11,768 nt of DNA from Gammaproteobacteria bacterium (GTDB lineage Bacteria > Pseudomonadota > Gammaproteobacteria > Acidiferrobacterales > Acidiferrobacteraceae). The translations under genes and the position numbers were made by a program. The first letter of the stretch is position 1, and each line of letters begins with the position of its first letter. The notes under the pieces were generated by a model. That model was not told the origin of the DNA. It made no database searches and was given only the letters and a program-made list of their open reading frames with translations. Positions 1-7,000 of this stretch are shown one piece after another. The stretch covers positions 1 through 11,768 of the forward strand of contig JAPTWT010000015.1 in assembly GCA_028064935.1 (NCBI GenBank). Reading direction: 5' to 3'.

Positions 1-574
1 CAGTGAGAATTTGAAGGAACCCCTTCTGATCGTTCCGACCGGATTCGCTTTCGAGGTCGCTAAAAACGAGGAGCGGCCTCTCCACAGAAAACACCTCCGA
101 CACAAGGCCCTGGCCGTCAGCCTTAAGACCGGTACGTTCTCGGATTAAATCAAAGACTGCGACAATGGCGTTCAACACGGCATCGCGAAGGTGCCCGTCT
201 TGATACTGTTTGTAGGCGCTCTCAAGAACGACTGGGTGCAACAAATCCTCAAACCCCACATGGATGGCAGCGGCTCCACCCTGGCGTGCATGTCTCTCCG
301 CCCAAGCTTCCACAGCAGGTAGGTCATTCTGAATAATATCCTTGTAGTCGTGCTCCTCACCGAAATGTATATGGCGGCCGAGATAACCGAATTCTTCGGT
401 ATCGAATCCCGCCTCCTCCCAAGCACGCCGGAGCGCATTATAATCAGAAATCATGTAACCATTCACCGCCTTAGCCGTGGCGACGTCGCCATCGACAAGG
501 TGGGCGCGCGCATCATAAGTTTTTTTCTGCAGGTCGCGCAGTATCGCATTCACAGATAAGAACCAATCAAGCAT
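1..574 (-). CDS. TIGR02391/Ymh-like hypothetical protein, 3' end beyond left edge
   Basis: An open frame runs from ATG at 574-572 to the left edge without a stop, giving 191 residues. It is incomplete at the C-terminus. A purine-rich AAGGGG lies about 8 nt before the ATG. The N-terminal ~95 residues look helical and are not recognised. Residues 112-190 resemble the TIGR02391 (Hypoth_Ymh) domain as I remember it: a LHP...A...Y..GHLRDAV block (112-133), a RTGLKADGQGLVSEVFS block (147-163), then a DQKGFLQIL block (182-190). In this family an R-N-x-x-x-H-type motif near the C-terminus follows, which would resemble HEPN ribonucleases; that part lies outside the window, so catalytic potential cannot be judged. 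Members are common in mobile and defence regions, with unknown function. The gene sits 82 bp downstream of the 657-1460 gene on the same strand and may be co-transcribed. Family call fairly confident; function unknown. Confidence 0.72.
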   Translation of the reverse strand, partial: MLDWFLSVNAILRDLQKKTYDARAHLVDGDVATAKAVNGYMISDYNALRRAWEEAGFDTEEFGYLGRHIHFGEEHDYKDIIQNDLPAVEAWAERHARQGGAAAIHVGFEDLLHPVVLESAYKQYQDGHLRDAVLNAIVAVFDLIRERTGLKADGQGLVSEVFSVERPLLVFSDLESESGRNDQKGFLQILT

Positions 575-656
575 ACGGGGCCCCTTGCCGTTGTGTGCCA
601 ACATTCGGTATCAGCCCGGCCACAATCTTCCGTGAGTAGCCTAGCTGGCCGATTTG

Positions 657-1460
657 TTAGGCCTCGTCATGGTTAGACTCGGAAAGGAACCGGTCTATGA
701 CCGTCTTTACCTGCGCGGCGATGCGACCCAACCCCGGATACTCACGCGCAACAGATGCGGCCGTGAACATAAAGACGCTGGCGGTTATGAGGAAAACCAG
801 TTCGGCATCACGCGCGCACTCTCCCAGCGCCTCTGGCTTCGAGTAATTAGCCATATCCACGTCTGTCCATGGCCCTCCGTGGACAAAAGATGAGAGTAGC
901 GCGTAGGACGGCACGATCTGCGCAAGAAACGGCCGTTCCTTGGCGATCATCCCTGGTACCTGCCGACTCAAGTATCGGAGAATTGAGCGGTACCTAAATT
1001 GATTTGATGCAGACTCGACATCCGACATACTAAGGTGTGGCGCGTTCGGGTACATTGCCGCAAGGACTTCCGCAACATTTACAACAACTGCGTCCCCAAG
1101 AAGACCTTCGGCCATGCTGATGGCTGTCGCATAGTCACGTGCCTCTATGGCGCCGCAGTACGAGAAATATTCTGCTCCGACATCATCTGATTTGTCTAAC
1201 ACGAAACGAACGAATAGATAGAGGAATTTGAGATAGTGCTCGCAGCAGCATCTGAAGAGCGCCTTGAATACGTACGGATTATCGGACTCTATCATGTCGA
1301 ACATCGCTGTCTTTAGGCTATTGATTTTGGCGCAGAATCCGAACATGGCCCGGTACGTCTCGGGAAAGGCCGTTGTCTTGATTGTCGCGAACAAGGCAGG
1401 ACCCTCCCGATCTACGATTGAGAAGAACTCGCTGTCGGCCTGCATGTAGTCTGTAGTCAT
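657..1460 (-). CDS. Uncharacterised helical protein, possibly DUF5677-like
   Basis: A 267-residue protein starting at ATG 1460-1458. A GAGGT stands 10 nt upstream, so the ribosome binding site is modest; an in-frame ATG five codons later is an alternative. I do not recognise it with certainty. It is predicted almost wholly alpha-helical. Two local patterns recall DUF5677-type proteins: an arginine and glutamate helix (FRCCCEHYLKFLYLF, residues 69-83, with R70 and E74) and a later serine-histidine block (LLSSFVHGG, 188-196). A hydrophobic helix at about 220-236 (LVFLITASVFMFTAA) is borderline for a membrane segment and may simply be a buried helix. There is no signal peptide. A TAGAAT -10-like hexamer (minus strand, 1493-1488) could start its transcript, with no good -35. 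The partial TIGR02391-like gene follows 82 bp downstream. Coding status is good because length, start and helical periodicity agree; function is unknown. Confidence 0.72.
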   Translation of the reverse strand: MTTDYMQADSEFFSIVDREGPALFATIKTTAFPETYRAMFGFCAKINSLKTAMFDMIESDNPYVFKALFRCCCEHYLKFLYLFVRFVLDKSDDVGAEYFSYCGAIEARDYATAISMAEGLLGDAVVVNVAEVLAAMYPNAPHLSMSDVESASNQFRYRSILRYLSRQVPGMIAKERPFLAQIVPSYALLSSFVHGGPWTDVDMANYSKPEALGECARDAELVFLITASVFMFTAASVAREYPGLGRIAAQVKTVIDRFLSESNHDEA

Positions 1461-1584
1461 AAATAGCGGGACCTCGATTCACGCCAGATTCTACCGGCCA
1501 TCGGCCATTACCCGCATCGCCCAGCCCGCACGGGCCATTAGATACGGGCCGGCACCAGGCACGCCCCATCGTCCATGATATCAG

Positions 1585-1608
1585 GACGGGACCCGTCATT
1601 TCACGGGT
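1585..1608. repeat. Two overlapping GC-rich dyads
   Basis: GACGGGACCCGTC at 1585-1597 is a 13-bp palindrome apart from its central base. Its right arm ACCCGT (1591-1596) can instead pair with ACGGGT at 1603-1608 around the 6-nt loop CATTTC. There is no T run after either structure, so a terminator is unlikely. A protein-binding operator or chance is possible. Confidence 0.35.
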
Positions 1609-1664
1609 TCCGCGCCGCTCCTTTCCGGTTTATGGTTTGCCAATATCCAATCGCGGGGCCCGCT

Positions 1665-1856
1665 ATGCCGATGGAAGACGAGGACGAACCCGTTGCCGGG
1701 CACTATGTCCGGAGGGCCGCGGAAGATATGGAAGAGGATTTAAGGGTAACCCTGTATTGCCTAGCCAGAGGGCTATTGCGGCTGGTGGAGAGTTTAACCG
1801 CGCAGACGGGTAAGGAGTGCGCCAAGGGAGCCACGGCTGCGCCTTCGGGCCACTGA
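1665..1856 (+). CDS. Possible small acidic protein (weak)
   Basis: An open frame gives MPMEDEDEPVAGHYVRRAAE followed by an amphipathic stretch and a stop at 1854-1856, 63 residues from ATG 1665 (61 from ATG 1671). The frame is open further upstream, to ATGs at 1632 and 1575, but the upstream part looks non-coding. No candidate start has a clear Shine-Dalgarno; only a GCGGGG precedes 1665. The acidic N-terminus and a leucine-rich helix (LYCLARGLLRLVESL) look protein-like, which is why it is mentioned. It could be a real small gene, the remnant of a larger one, or chance in GC-rich DNA. The stop is 8 nt before the 11-G tract. Confidence 0.25.
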   Translation: MPMEDEDEPVAGHYVRRAAEDMEEDLRVTLYCLARGLLRLVESLTAQTGKECAKGATAAPSGH

Positions 1857-1864
1857 AGGGATTT

Positions 1865-1875
1865 GGGGGGGGGGG
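1865..1875. repeat. Homopolymeric G tract, 11 bases
   Basis: Eleven consecutive G residues lie in non-coding DNA, 8 nt after the stop of the weak small ORF and about 138 bp before the ATG of the membrane-protein gene. Runs of this length are prone to slipped-strand length change. The tract is about 90 bp upstream of the likely promoter, so any effect would be on transcription or local DNA structure, not on reading frame. The run length is as given in the sequence and could also be a sequencing or assembly error. Confidence 0.8.
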
Positions 1876-1965
1876 CGTACAGTGTGCGGGTTGATCACGA
1901 TTTGTATCATAGTCGTAGGCGCTATCTCCATAGGATTGATAACGGTTCTTCCTTTCAACTGCACC

Positions 1966-1974
1966 TGATATAGT
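1966..1974 (+). promoter_or_regulatory. Extended -10 promoter for the membrane-protein gene
   Basis: TGATATAGT contains an extended -10 TG followed, after one base, by TATAGT (five of six matches to TATAAT). A -35 at the right distance is poor (TTCTTC, 1946-1951), which extended -10 promoters tolerate. Transcription would begin near 1981, giving a leader of about 33 nt that includes the AGGAAG ribosome binding site of the 2014 gene. Inferred from pattern only. Confidence 0.42.
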
Positions 1975-2013
1975 GGTCCATACCAGGTTAGTGGGAAAAC
2001 AGGAAGCGAACGC

Positions 2014-3234
2014 ATGAAGCCAGCATGGGATGCCTTTGTTAATCAATTACAGGACACGGTAAATAAGTGGGAGTCCATTGTTGGAAGGATCCCGGAGAAT
2101 ATATTGGTCGCGGCGCCGCCCGGGTTTTATCTACCGAAGTCGGCAATAACTAAGTCATTGTCAATGAGTTTGGCGCGATTATCGGATGTCAATAAGCAGG
2201 AAAATATAGATCCATTACTTATTTTCAATCACCAACAAAACATTCAAACGGCTACTACTAGTTTGCTGCAGGTTATTGGGGCGGCTGCCAATAATACGGC
2301 ATCCCTAAATGCCGCTGCATGCCAAAATCTTGTGAACAGTTGTGCTAGTCTGCAATCAACGTTATCTTGGTTCCCATCTGATGCTTATGAGACAATAAAA
2401 AAAATCGCCGGGGACAGTAGGCTGGCCGGTAAGAATGTGCGCATATTGGAGCTTGCAGACAAAATAGAGTCGAGCCATGTGAATGTTGTGGCGGCGCAAG
2501 AGGAATCACTCCGCATCAAGGATGCAGTCATAAAATTGTTAGAAGATATTCGTGGGCATGAGCGGGAGGCGAATACGGCGAAGAGAAATGCTCAGGCCAG
2601 TGCGGCGGATAGTGAGGCGGACCGGAAGCGGTTAGATGAAAATTGGGCAAGATTGGAGGATGGGATTCGTCAACAAAATGACCTTCTAACTAAAGTAGCC
2701 CTTCTTCATCAGGAAGCAGAGCGTGCACTTATGGGTGCGAGCCGCGTGGGTCTGGCAAAATCGTTTACTGATCGGCGGCGCAGTCTCGTCGGTATCCAGA
2801 TAGGTTGGGCGACTGCGTTTATCGTAAGTATTGCGGTGCTGGTCTGGATCGAGTATTGGGCGGCAAGTGGAAAGAGCAATCTGTATATTGTAGGCCACGC
2901 GCTTTTGGGTTTACCCATCGTCTGGCTGGCCTGGTTCTCTGTAAGACAATACGGCCAAACATCACGACTAACTGAAGATTACGCGTTCAAGGAAGCAGGC
3001 GCCCTCGCCTACTATGGATATAGAAGGGAAATGTCGGAAGATGATAAAATGATTACGCTCCTGCGGGAAGCCGCGATTCGTAATTTTGGGTCTAATCCTG
3101 CCAACGCTTTAGGAAGGCCAGACCCAGGCTCGCCGATGCATCAACTTATAGAAGAGATCATCGAGAAATTTAGGAAACTGCCGGTTGATAGGCTATTGAA
3201 AGTCTTGGAAGCTGTAGTGAGTAGAGATAAGTAA
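2014..3234 (+). CDS. Coiled-coil protein with two transmembrane helices, function unknown
   Basis: A 406-residue protein. The start is supported by AGGAAG ending 7 nt before the ATG. Residues 1-140 are a soluble, mostly helical N-terminal region. Residues ~141-242 are rich in E, K, R, A and Q with heptad-like spacing and form a probable coiled coil. Two hydrophobic helices follow at ~262-283 and ~290-310, joined by a very short polar turn (SGKSN), which suggests a membrane hairpin with both ends on the same, probably cytoplasmic, side. Just after it, LTEDYAFKEAGALAYYGYRR (319-338) resembles a segment I remember from hypothetical membrane proteins in accessory regions, where it follows paired TM helices. 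The C-terminal ~65 residues are soluble. There is no signal peptide and no catalytic motif that I recognise. The gene is AT-richer than the ISP gene. A membrane-bound sensor or effector would fit the neighbourhood, but that is inference. Coding status is very secure. Confidence 0.85.
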   Translation: MKPAWDAFVNQLQDTVNKWESIVGRIPENILVAAPPGFYLPKSAITKSLSMSLARLSDVNKQENIDPLLIFNHQQNIQTATTSLLQVIGAAANNTASLNAAACQNLVNSCASLQSTLSWFPSDAYETIKKIAGDSRLAGKNVRILELADKIESSHVNVVAAQEESLRIKDAVIKLLEDIRGHEREANTAKRNAQASAADSEADRKRLDENWARLEDGIRQQNDLLTKVALLHQEAERALMGASRVGLAKSFTDRRRSLVGIQIGWATAFIVSIAVLVWIEYWAASGKSNLYIVGHALLGLPIVWLAWFSVRQYGQTSRLTEDYAFKEAGALAYYGYRREMSEDDKMITLLREAAIRNFGSNPANALGRPDPGSPMHQLIEEIIEKFRKLPVDRLLKVLEAVVSRDK

Positions 3235-3289
3235 GTCACACGGTTGTGTGTGTCTGTTGGTTGATGGTGTGCTGCTAACATCGGCATAC

Positions 3290-3799
3290 TCATAGTCTAA
3301 TCGCTTTGTGATATTGTGGGGCATGGCGGCTCTCGTTCAAGTCTAGGACATTAATGTGGTCAGATACCGCATTAAATCCTGTATCAAGCGTAACAAGATA
3401 CGCGCTTTCAAGATATGCAATGCAGGCAAAGATCAGGTCCGCGCCGCGGAGCATAGAGAAACCCTCCCGCGTTACGAGTTGTCTGCATCGGACGATCAGA
3501 TCGCGGTCAATCGGGTAAATAACGGCATGGTCATCCATAATGTAAAAATCCCGCAGAATCTTCTGCTCTTCGCGGTGCTTTCTCGAAATGGACGCATCCA
3601 CTTCAAACGCGGCGAGTGCCGGAAAAATGTTTTGGTAGGGGCCGGGAATTGAGCCATTTGATAGATCTTTCATCAGACTGTAGCCGGGGGAATAGCCTTG
3701 CGGGTCGGACTCCTTAATGTTTAGGAGCGCGGAGGTATCCCAGACGAACTTTTTCAAACGCTTGATATGTGAGACTGGGATCGTCCCGGTAGCGTCCAT
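3290..3799 (-). CDS. PIN-domain protein (VapC-like putative ribonuclease)
   Basis: A 169-residue protein starting at ATG 3799-3797, with AGAGG 6 nt upstream. It has the acidic residues of a PIN domain: D21 in FVWDTSALLN, E66 in LAAFEVDAS, D121 in LRGADLIFACIAY, and D139 in LVTLDTGF. These form the metal-binding pocket in PIN nucleases. VapC toxins cut RNA, often tRNA or rRNA. At 169 aa it is somewhat longer than a usual VapC (about 130-150 aa), with an N-terminal extension of about 17 residues. No antitoxin-like ORF is seen within 225 bp upstream or in the 55 bp downstream, unlike classical vapBC pairs. It may be a solitary PIN protein, or be controlled by something elsewhere. It is convergent with the membrane-protein gene and divergent from the ISP gene. 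PIN fold well supported; toxin role inferred. Confidence 0.85.
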   Translation of the reverse strand: MDATGTIPVSHIKRLKKFVWDTSALLNIKESDPQGYSPGYSLMKDLSNGSIPGPYQNIFPALAAFEVDASISRKHREEQKILRDFYIMDDHAVIYPIDRDLIVRCRQLVTREGFSMLRGADLIFACIAYLESAYLVTLDTGFNAVSDHINVLDLNESRHAPQYHKAIRL

Positions 3800-3844
3800 G
3801 AAGAGCCTCTAATAGGTCGGAGTGGAGTAACACCTCTTAACAGA

Positions 3845-3872
3845 ATTTTAACGCAGCTAATGTGTACGTCAT
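3845..3872 (-). promoter_or_regulatory. Candidate promoter of the PIN-domain gene
   Basis: Read on the minus strand, ATGACG (3872-3867, four of six matches to TTGACA) is followed after 16 bp by TAAAAT (3850-3845, five of six matches to TATAAT). Transcription would start near 3838, giving a leader of about 40 nt. The -35 lies inside the inverted repeat 3866-3883. Pattern-based only. Confidence 0.35.
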
Positions 3873-3883
3873 AGGGGTGACGT
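3866..3883. promoter_or_regulatory. Inverted repeat ACGTCA-N6-TGACGT, possible operator
   Basis: Perfect 6-bp half sites ACGTCA (3866-3871) and TGACGT (3878-3883) are separated by TAGGGG. The left half overlaps the candidate -35 of the minus-strand PIN gene, a position suited to a repressor in a divergent region. No cognate regulator gene is visible in the window. Confidence 0.35.
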
Positions 3884-3938
3884 CGTAAGTAACTGAAGGA
3901 GTCGTCAGATGACAGAGCGGGATATGGGTGCCAATGGA

Positions 3939-3950
3939 TGGGAATTCCCA
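3939..3950. promoter_or_regulatory. 12-bp perfect palindrome upstream of the ISP gene
   Basis: TGGGAATTCCCA is a perfect palindrome 75 bp before the ISP start codon. About 12 bp after it is TAAAAT (3963-3968), a -10-like hexamer on the plus strand without a good -35, so the palindrome sits where a -35 or an activator site would be. It may be an operator of the restriction gene. A chance palindrome cannot be excluded, and no controller (C) protein gene is present. Confidence 0.33.
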
Positions 3951-4024
3951 CCCAAACCGCGCTAAAATGCCTCCATAATTCGGACCCGGACCACCGGGCG
4001 ATTGCAGCCACCCGAGACCCCATA

Positions 4025-7000
4025 ATGACAAGCATCATCGACCTTCTCCACACGTTTCGGCAGCACAGCACCGACCAACGCGGCAAGGGTGACGCCTTCG
4101 AGCGCCTCATGGCGCAATACCTGGTGACCGACGCCGTACGGAAGCAGCAGTTCAAGGAGGCCTGGCTCTGGTCGGAATGGCCGGAATTGGCACGTCACCC
4201 GGACCTTAACCGCCAGGACACCGGCGTCGACCTCGTCGCGCTCCAGCACGACGGGACCTGGTGCGCCGTCCAATGCAAGATGTACGACGAAGACGCGCGC
4301 ATCAGCATGGATGACCTAAAGGGGTTCATGACCCTCTCCGGGAAGTCCTGTTTCAGTGCCCGCCTCATCATTGCCACCGTACGCACGTGGACCGCCAACC
4401 TCGAGAAGGGGCTCGCCCAGCAAACTATCCCGGTCGAGAAGATCAATCTGGATGACCTGGAGGCCAGCGACATCGACTGGTCACGCTGGTCGCCCGACCA
4501 GAAGACGCTCCCCAAGCACGCCCAGAAGACCTTGCGGCCCTACCAGCAGCGCGCCTATGACGATGTCCTCGAGGGCTTCCGGCATCATGATCGAGGCAAA
4601 CTCATCATGGCCTGCGGGACCGGCAAGACCCTGACCGGGTTACGCATTGTCGAGGGGCAGGTGCCGATCGGCGGCATCGTCTTGTTTGCGGTGCCCTCCC
4701 TAACACTGCTGGCCCAGACCCTCCGGGAGTGGGCCAATCAAGCGCATGTACCCTTGCGGTTCTATGCGGTGTGCTCGGATAGCGGCATAGGCAAGGATCA
4801 TGAGGATATGCGCGTCCACGACCTCGCGTACCCCAGCACCACGGACCCCGAACGGCTTGTGCGTCAGGCTGTCGTCCCGTTTTCTCAGGGGATCACGGTC
4901 ATCTTGAGCACCTACCAGTCGCTGGAGGTCGTGCATCAGGCGCAGGCCCTGGGTCTCCCCGCCTTTGATCTGGTGCTATGCGATGAGGCGCACCGGACGA
5001 CGGGCGTGGATCTGCCGGCGGAGACAAAGGCACTGCTGGCCGCGAAAAAGAAAAGGGCATCTCCGCCAGGATTTTCCGCGTTTCTCATGGTTCATGAAGA
5101 GCGCTACATCCAGGCGCGTAAGCGCCTGTACATGACCGCCACACCGCGGGTGTACACCGAAAAGACCAAGAAGCGCCTCGAAAAGCATAAAGGGGGCATC
5201 TATTCGATGGATGACGAGCGGGTGTATGGCCCCGAATTCCATCGGCTGGGGTTTGATGAGGCCGTGCGCCAAGGGATCCTGGTGGACTTCCAGGTGCTCG
5301 TGGTCGTGATGGACGAAGACGCTATCAACCGCGTCGCGAATCTGGTGGTCCAAACCGAAAAAGGGGTGGCCATCAAATCCGAGTATGTTGCCCAGATTCT
5401 GGGGGCCTGGAAGGCCCTCTCCAAGACGGATATCCACCGGGAGGACGGCGCCGAGGCCTTTCCCGCCAATGACCGGGACCCCTTGCGCAGCGCTGTGGCC
5501 TTCGCGCAAAGCATCAAGAAATCCCAGGAACTCGAGAAGGCCTTCTCTCAGGTGGTTGATCAATATCTGGCCTACCAGGGGCGGACGGCGAATACCACGG
5601 TGGCCGTGCAGCATGTGGACGGCACGATGAGCGCCAATAGCCGTTATGCGGCCCTGAAGACGCTCCACGCGGCCGGACAGCAAACCGGGCATTGCCAGAT
5701 CCTCACGAACGCCAAGTGCCTGTCCGAGGGCGTCGACGTGCCCTCCCTGGACGCCGTCTTGTTCTTCGATGCCCGCGACTCCATGGTGGACGTGGTGCAA
5801 GCGGTGGGGCGCGTCATGCGGCAAAGCCCGAGGACCGGGAAGAAGCAGGGCTACATCATTCTGCCGATTGGGATATCCGCCCAGGCTCTCCAAGGGAAAG
5901 AGCCCGGCGCGATCGAAAAGTTCGTGACCGAAAACTCGGCATTCCAGGGCGTCTGGAAGGTCCTCCGAGCCCTGCGCTCCCACGATGAGCGCCTGGTTGA
6001 TGATTCCGAATACCGGAAACGCGTGACCGTGCTCTCCGGAGGGAGTGGCGGTGGAGACGGAGGCGGCCAAATCGACATCGTCTTTCCCGAGATCCCCATG
6101 GCCGAGATCAGCCGGTCCGTGTATGCGGTGATCCCGGACAAGCTGGGCGACCGGGAATACTGGGCGGACTGGAGTCGCGAAGTGGCCGATGTCGCCCGAA
6201 ACATGACGGCCCGTCTGGGCGACCTCCTCTTGAATCACCCTGGCGCCAGCGAGGCCTTCTCCGGATTCCTGCGCGAATTGCAGTCCACCATCAACCCCGC
6301 GGTGACCGCCGACGACGCCCAAGACATGCTGGTCCAGCACCTGATTACCCGACCCGTGTTTGCCGCCCTGTTCCCCGATCAGGCTTTCGTGGACCGCAAT
6401 CCGGTCTCGCAGGCCATGCAACGCACCATCGGCGTGCTCGACGAGCACGTCCTGACCCAGGAGGCCGAAGGGCTGCATGAGTTTTACGCGAGTGTCGAGC
6501 GGCGCGTGCAAAATGCCAAGAGCGACCAATCCAAACAGGATGTTGTCCGTAACCTGTACGACACATTTTTCCAGGCCGCCTACGAGAAGCTGGCCTCGCG
6601 CCTCGGTATCGTCTACACGCCAGTGGAGGTCGTGGATTTTATCCTGCACAGCACCGAGATCACCCTGCAAGAGCATTTCGGGGCCCATCTAACGGACAAG
6701 GGTGTGCAGATCCTGGACCCCTTTACCGGCACCGGAACCTTCATTGTTCGTCTACTGCAGTCGGGGCTCATCCGGCCCGAGAACCTGCCCTACAAATATG
6801 CCCACGAGATGCACGCCAATGAGATGGTGTTGCTCGCGTACTACATTGCGGCCATCAACATCGAGAGCGCCTATCATGCCCAGACGCACCAGTATGAGCC
6901 ATTTGAAGGCATCGTACTGACCGACACCTTTCAGATGGATGAAGATCGGCGTCGAGTGGACCAGAGATGGAGTCGTCAGGATGGATTGGTGGGGGGATTT

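Larger units (their letters stand above)
1461..2013. other. 553-bp intergenic region with GC-rich repeats and a G tract
   Basis: This gap separates a minus-strand gene from a plus-strand gene, so it should carry divergent promoters. It holds a tandem 7-bp repeat CGGCCAT (1495-1501, 1502-1508), with GGCCATTA at 1503-1510 and again at 1533-1540. It also holds ACGGGCC at 1530-1536 and 1544-1550. Two overlapping dyads follow: GACGGGACCCGTC (1585-1597, palindromic except for the centre) and ACCCGT/ACGGGT (1591-1596 / 1603-1608, 6-nt loop). An 11-G run is at 1865-1875. I see no tRNA, transposase or CRISPR-like repeat. A small open frame is listed separately with low confidence. Confidence 0.6.

Noticed and set aside
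654..893. 79-codon plus-strand frame inside the 657-1460 gene
   Set aside because: It is antisense to a well-supported minus-strand gene, lacks a ribosome site and has no recognisable features.
1842..1859. CCTTC/GAAGG dyad just before the G tract
   Set aside because: A 5-bp stem with an 8-nt loop and no T run, overlapping the end of a doubtful ORF. Expected by chance.
1663..2046. 127-codon minus-strand frame across the G tract
   Set aside because: The reading contains a poly-proline from the C11 run, has no family resemblance, overlaps the likely promoter and start of the 2014 gene, and has no ribosome site.
3237..3250. CACAC-GGTT-GTGTG hairpin after the membrane-protein gene
   Set aside because: The stem is only 5 bp, with a GT-rich tail and no T run. 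It is too weak to call a terminator.
3938..4024. N-terminal extension of the ISP enzyme from ATG 3938
   Set aside because: The 29 added residues do not look like the family, the palindrome lies within them, and a -10-like TAAAAT is downstream of this ATG. ATG 4025 fits homologues better.
3837..4155. Minus-strand frames that might encode an antitoxin for the PIN protein
   Set aside because: The translations have no antitoxin-like features, no ribosome site, and mainly mirror the ISP 5' region. None is suitably placed beside the PIN gene.
4976..6688. A 570-codon open frame on the minus strand
   Set aside because: It lies wholly antisense to the ISP gene over its helicase and coupler part. It is low-complexity, rich in G, H and L, with no recognisable motif, and is explained by GC-rich codon use on the coding strand.
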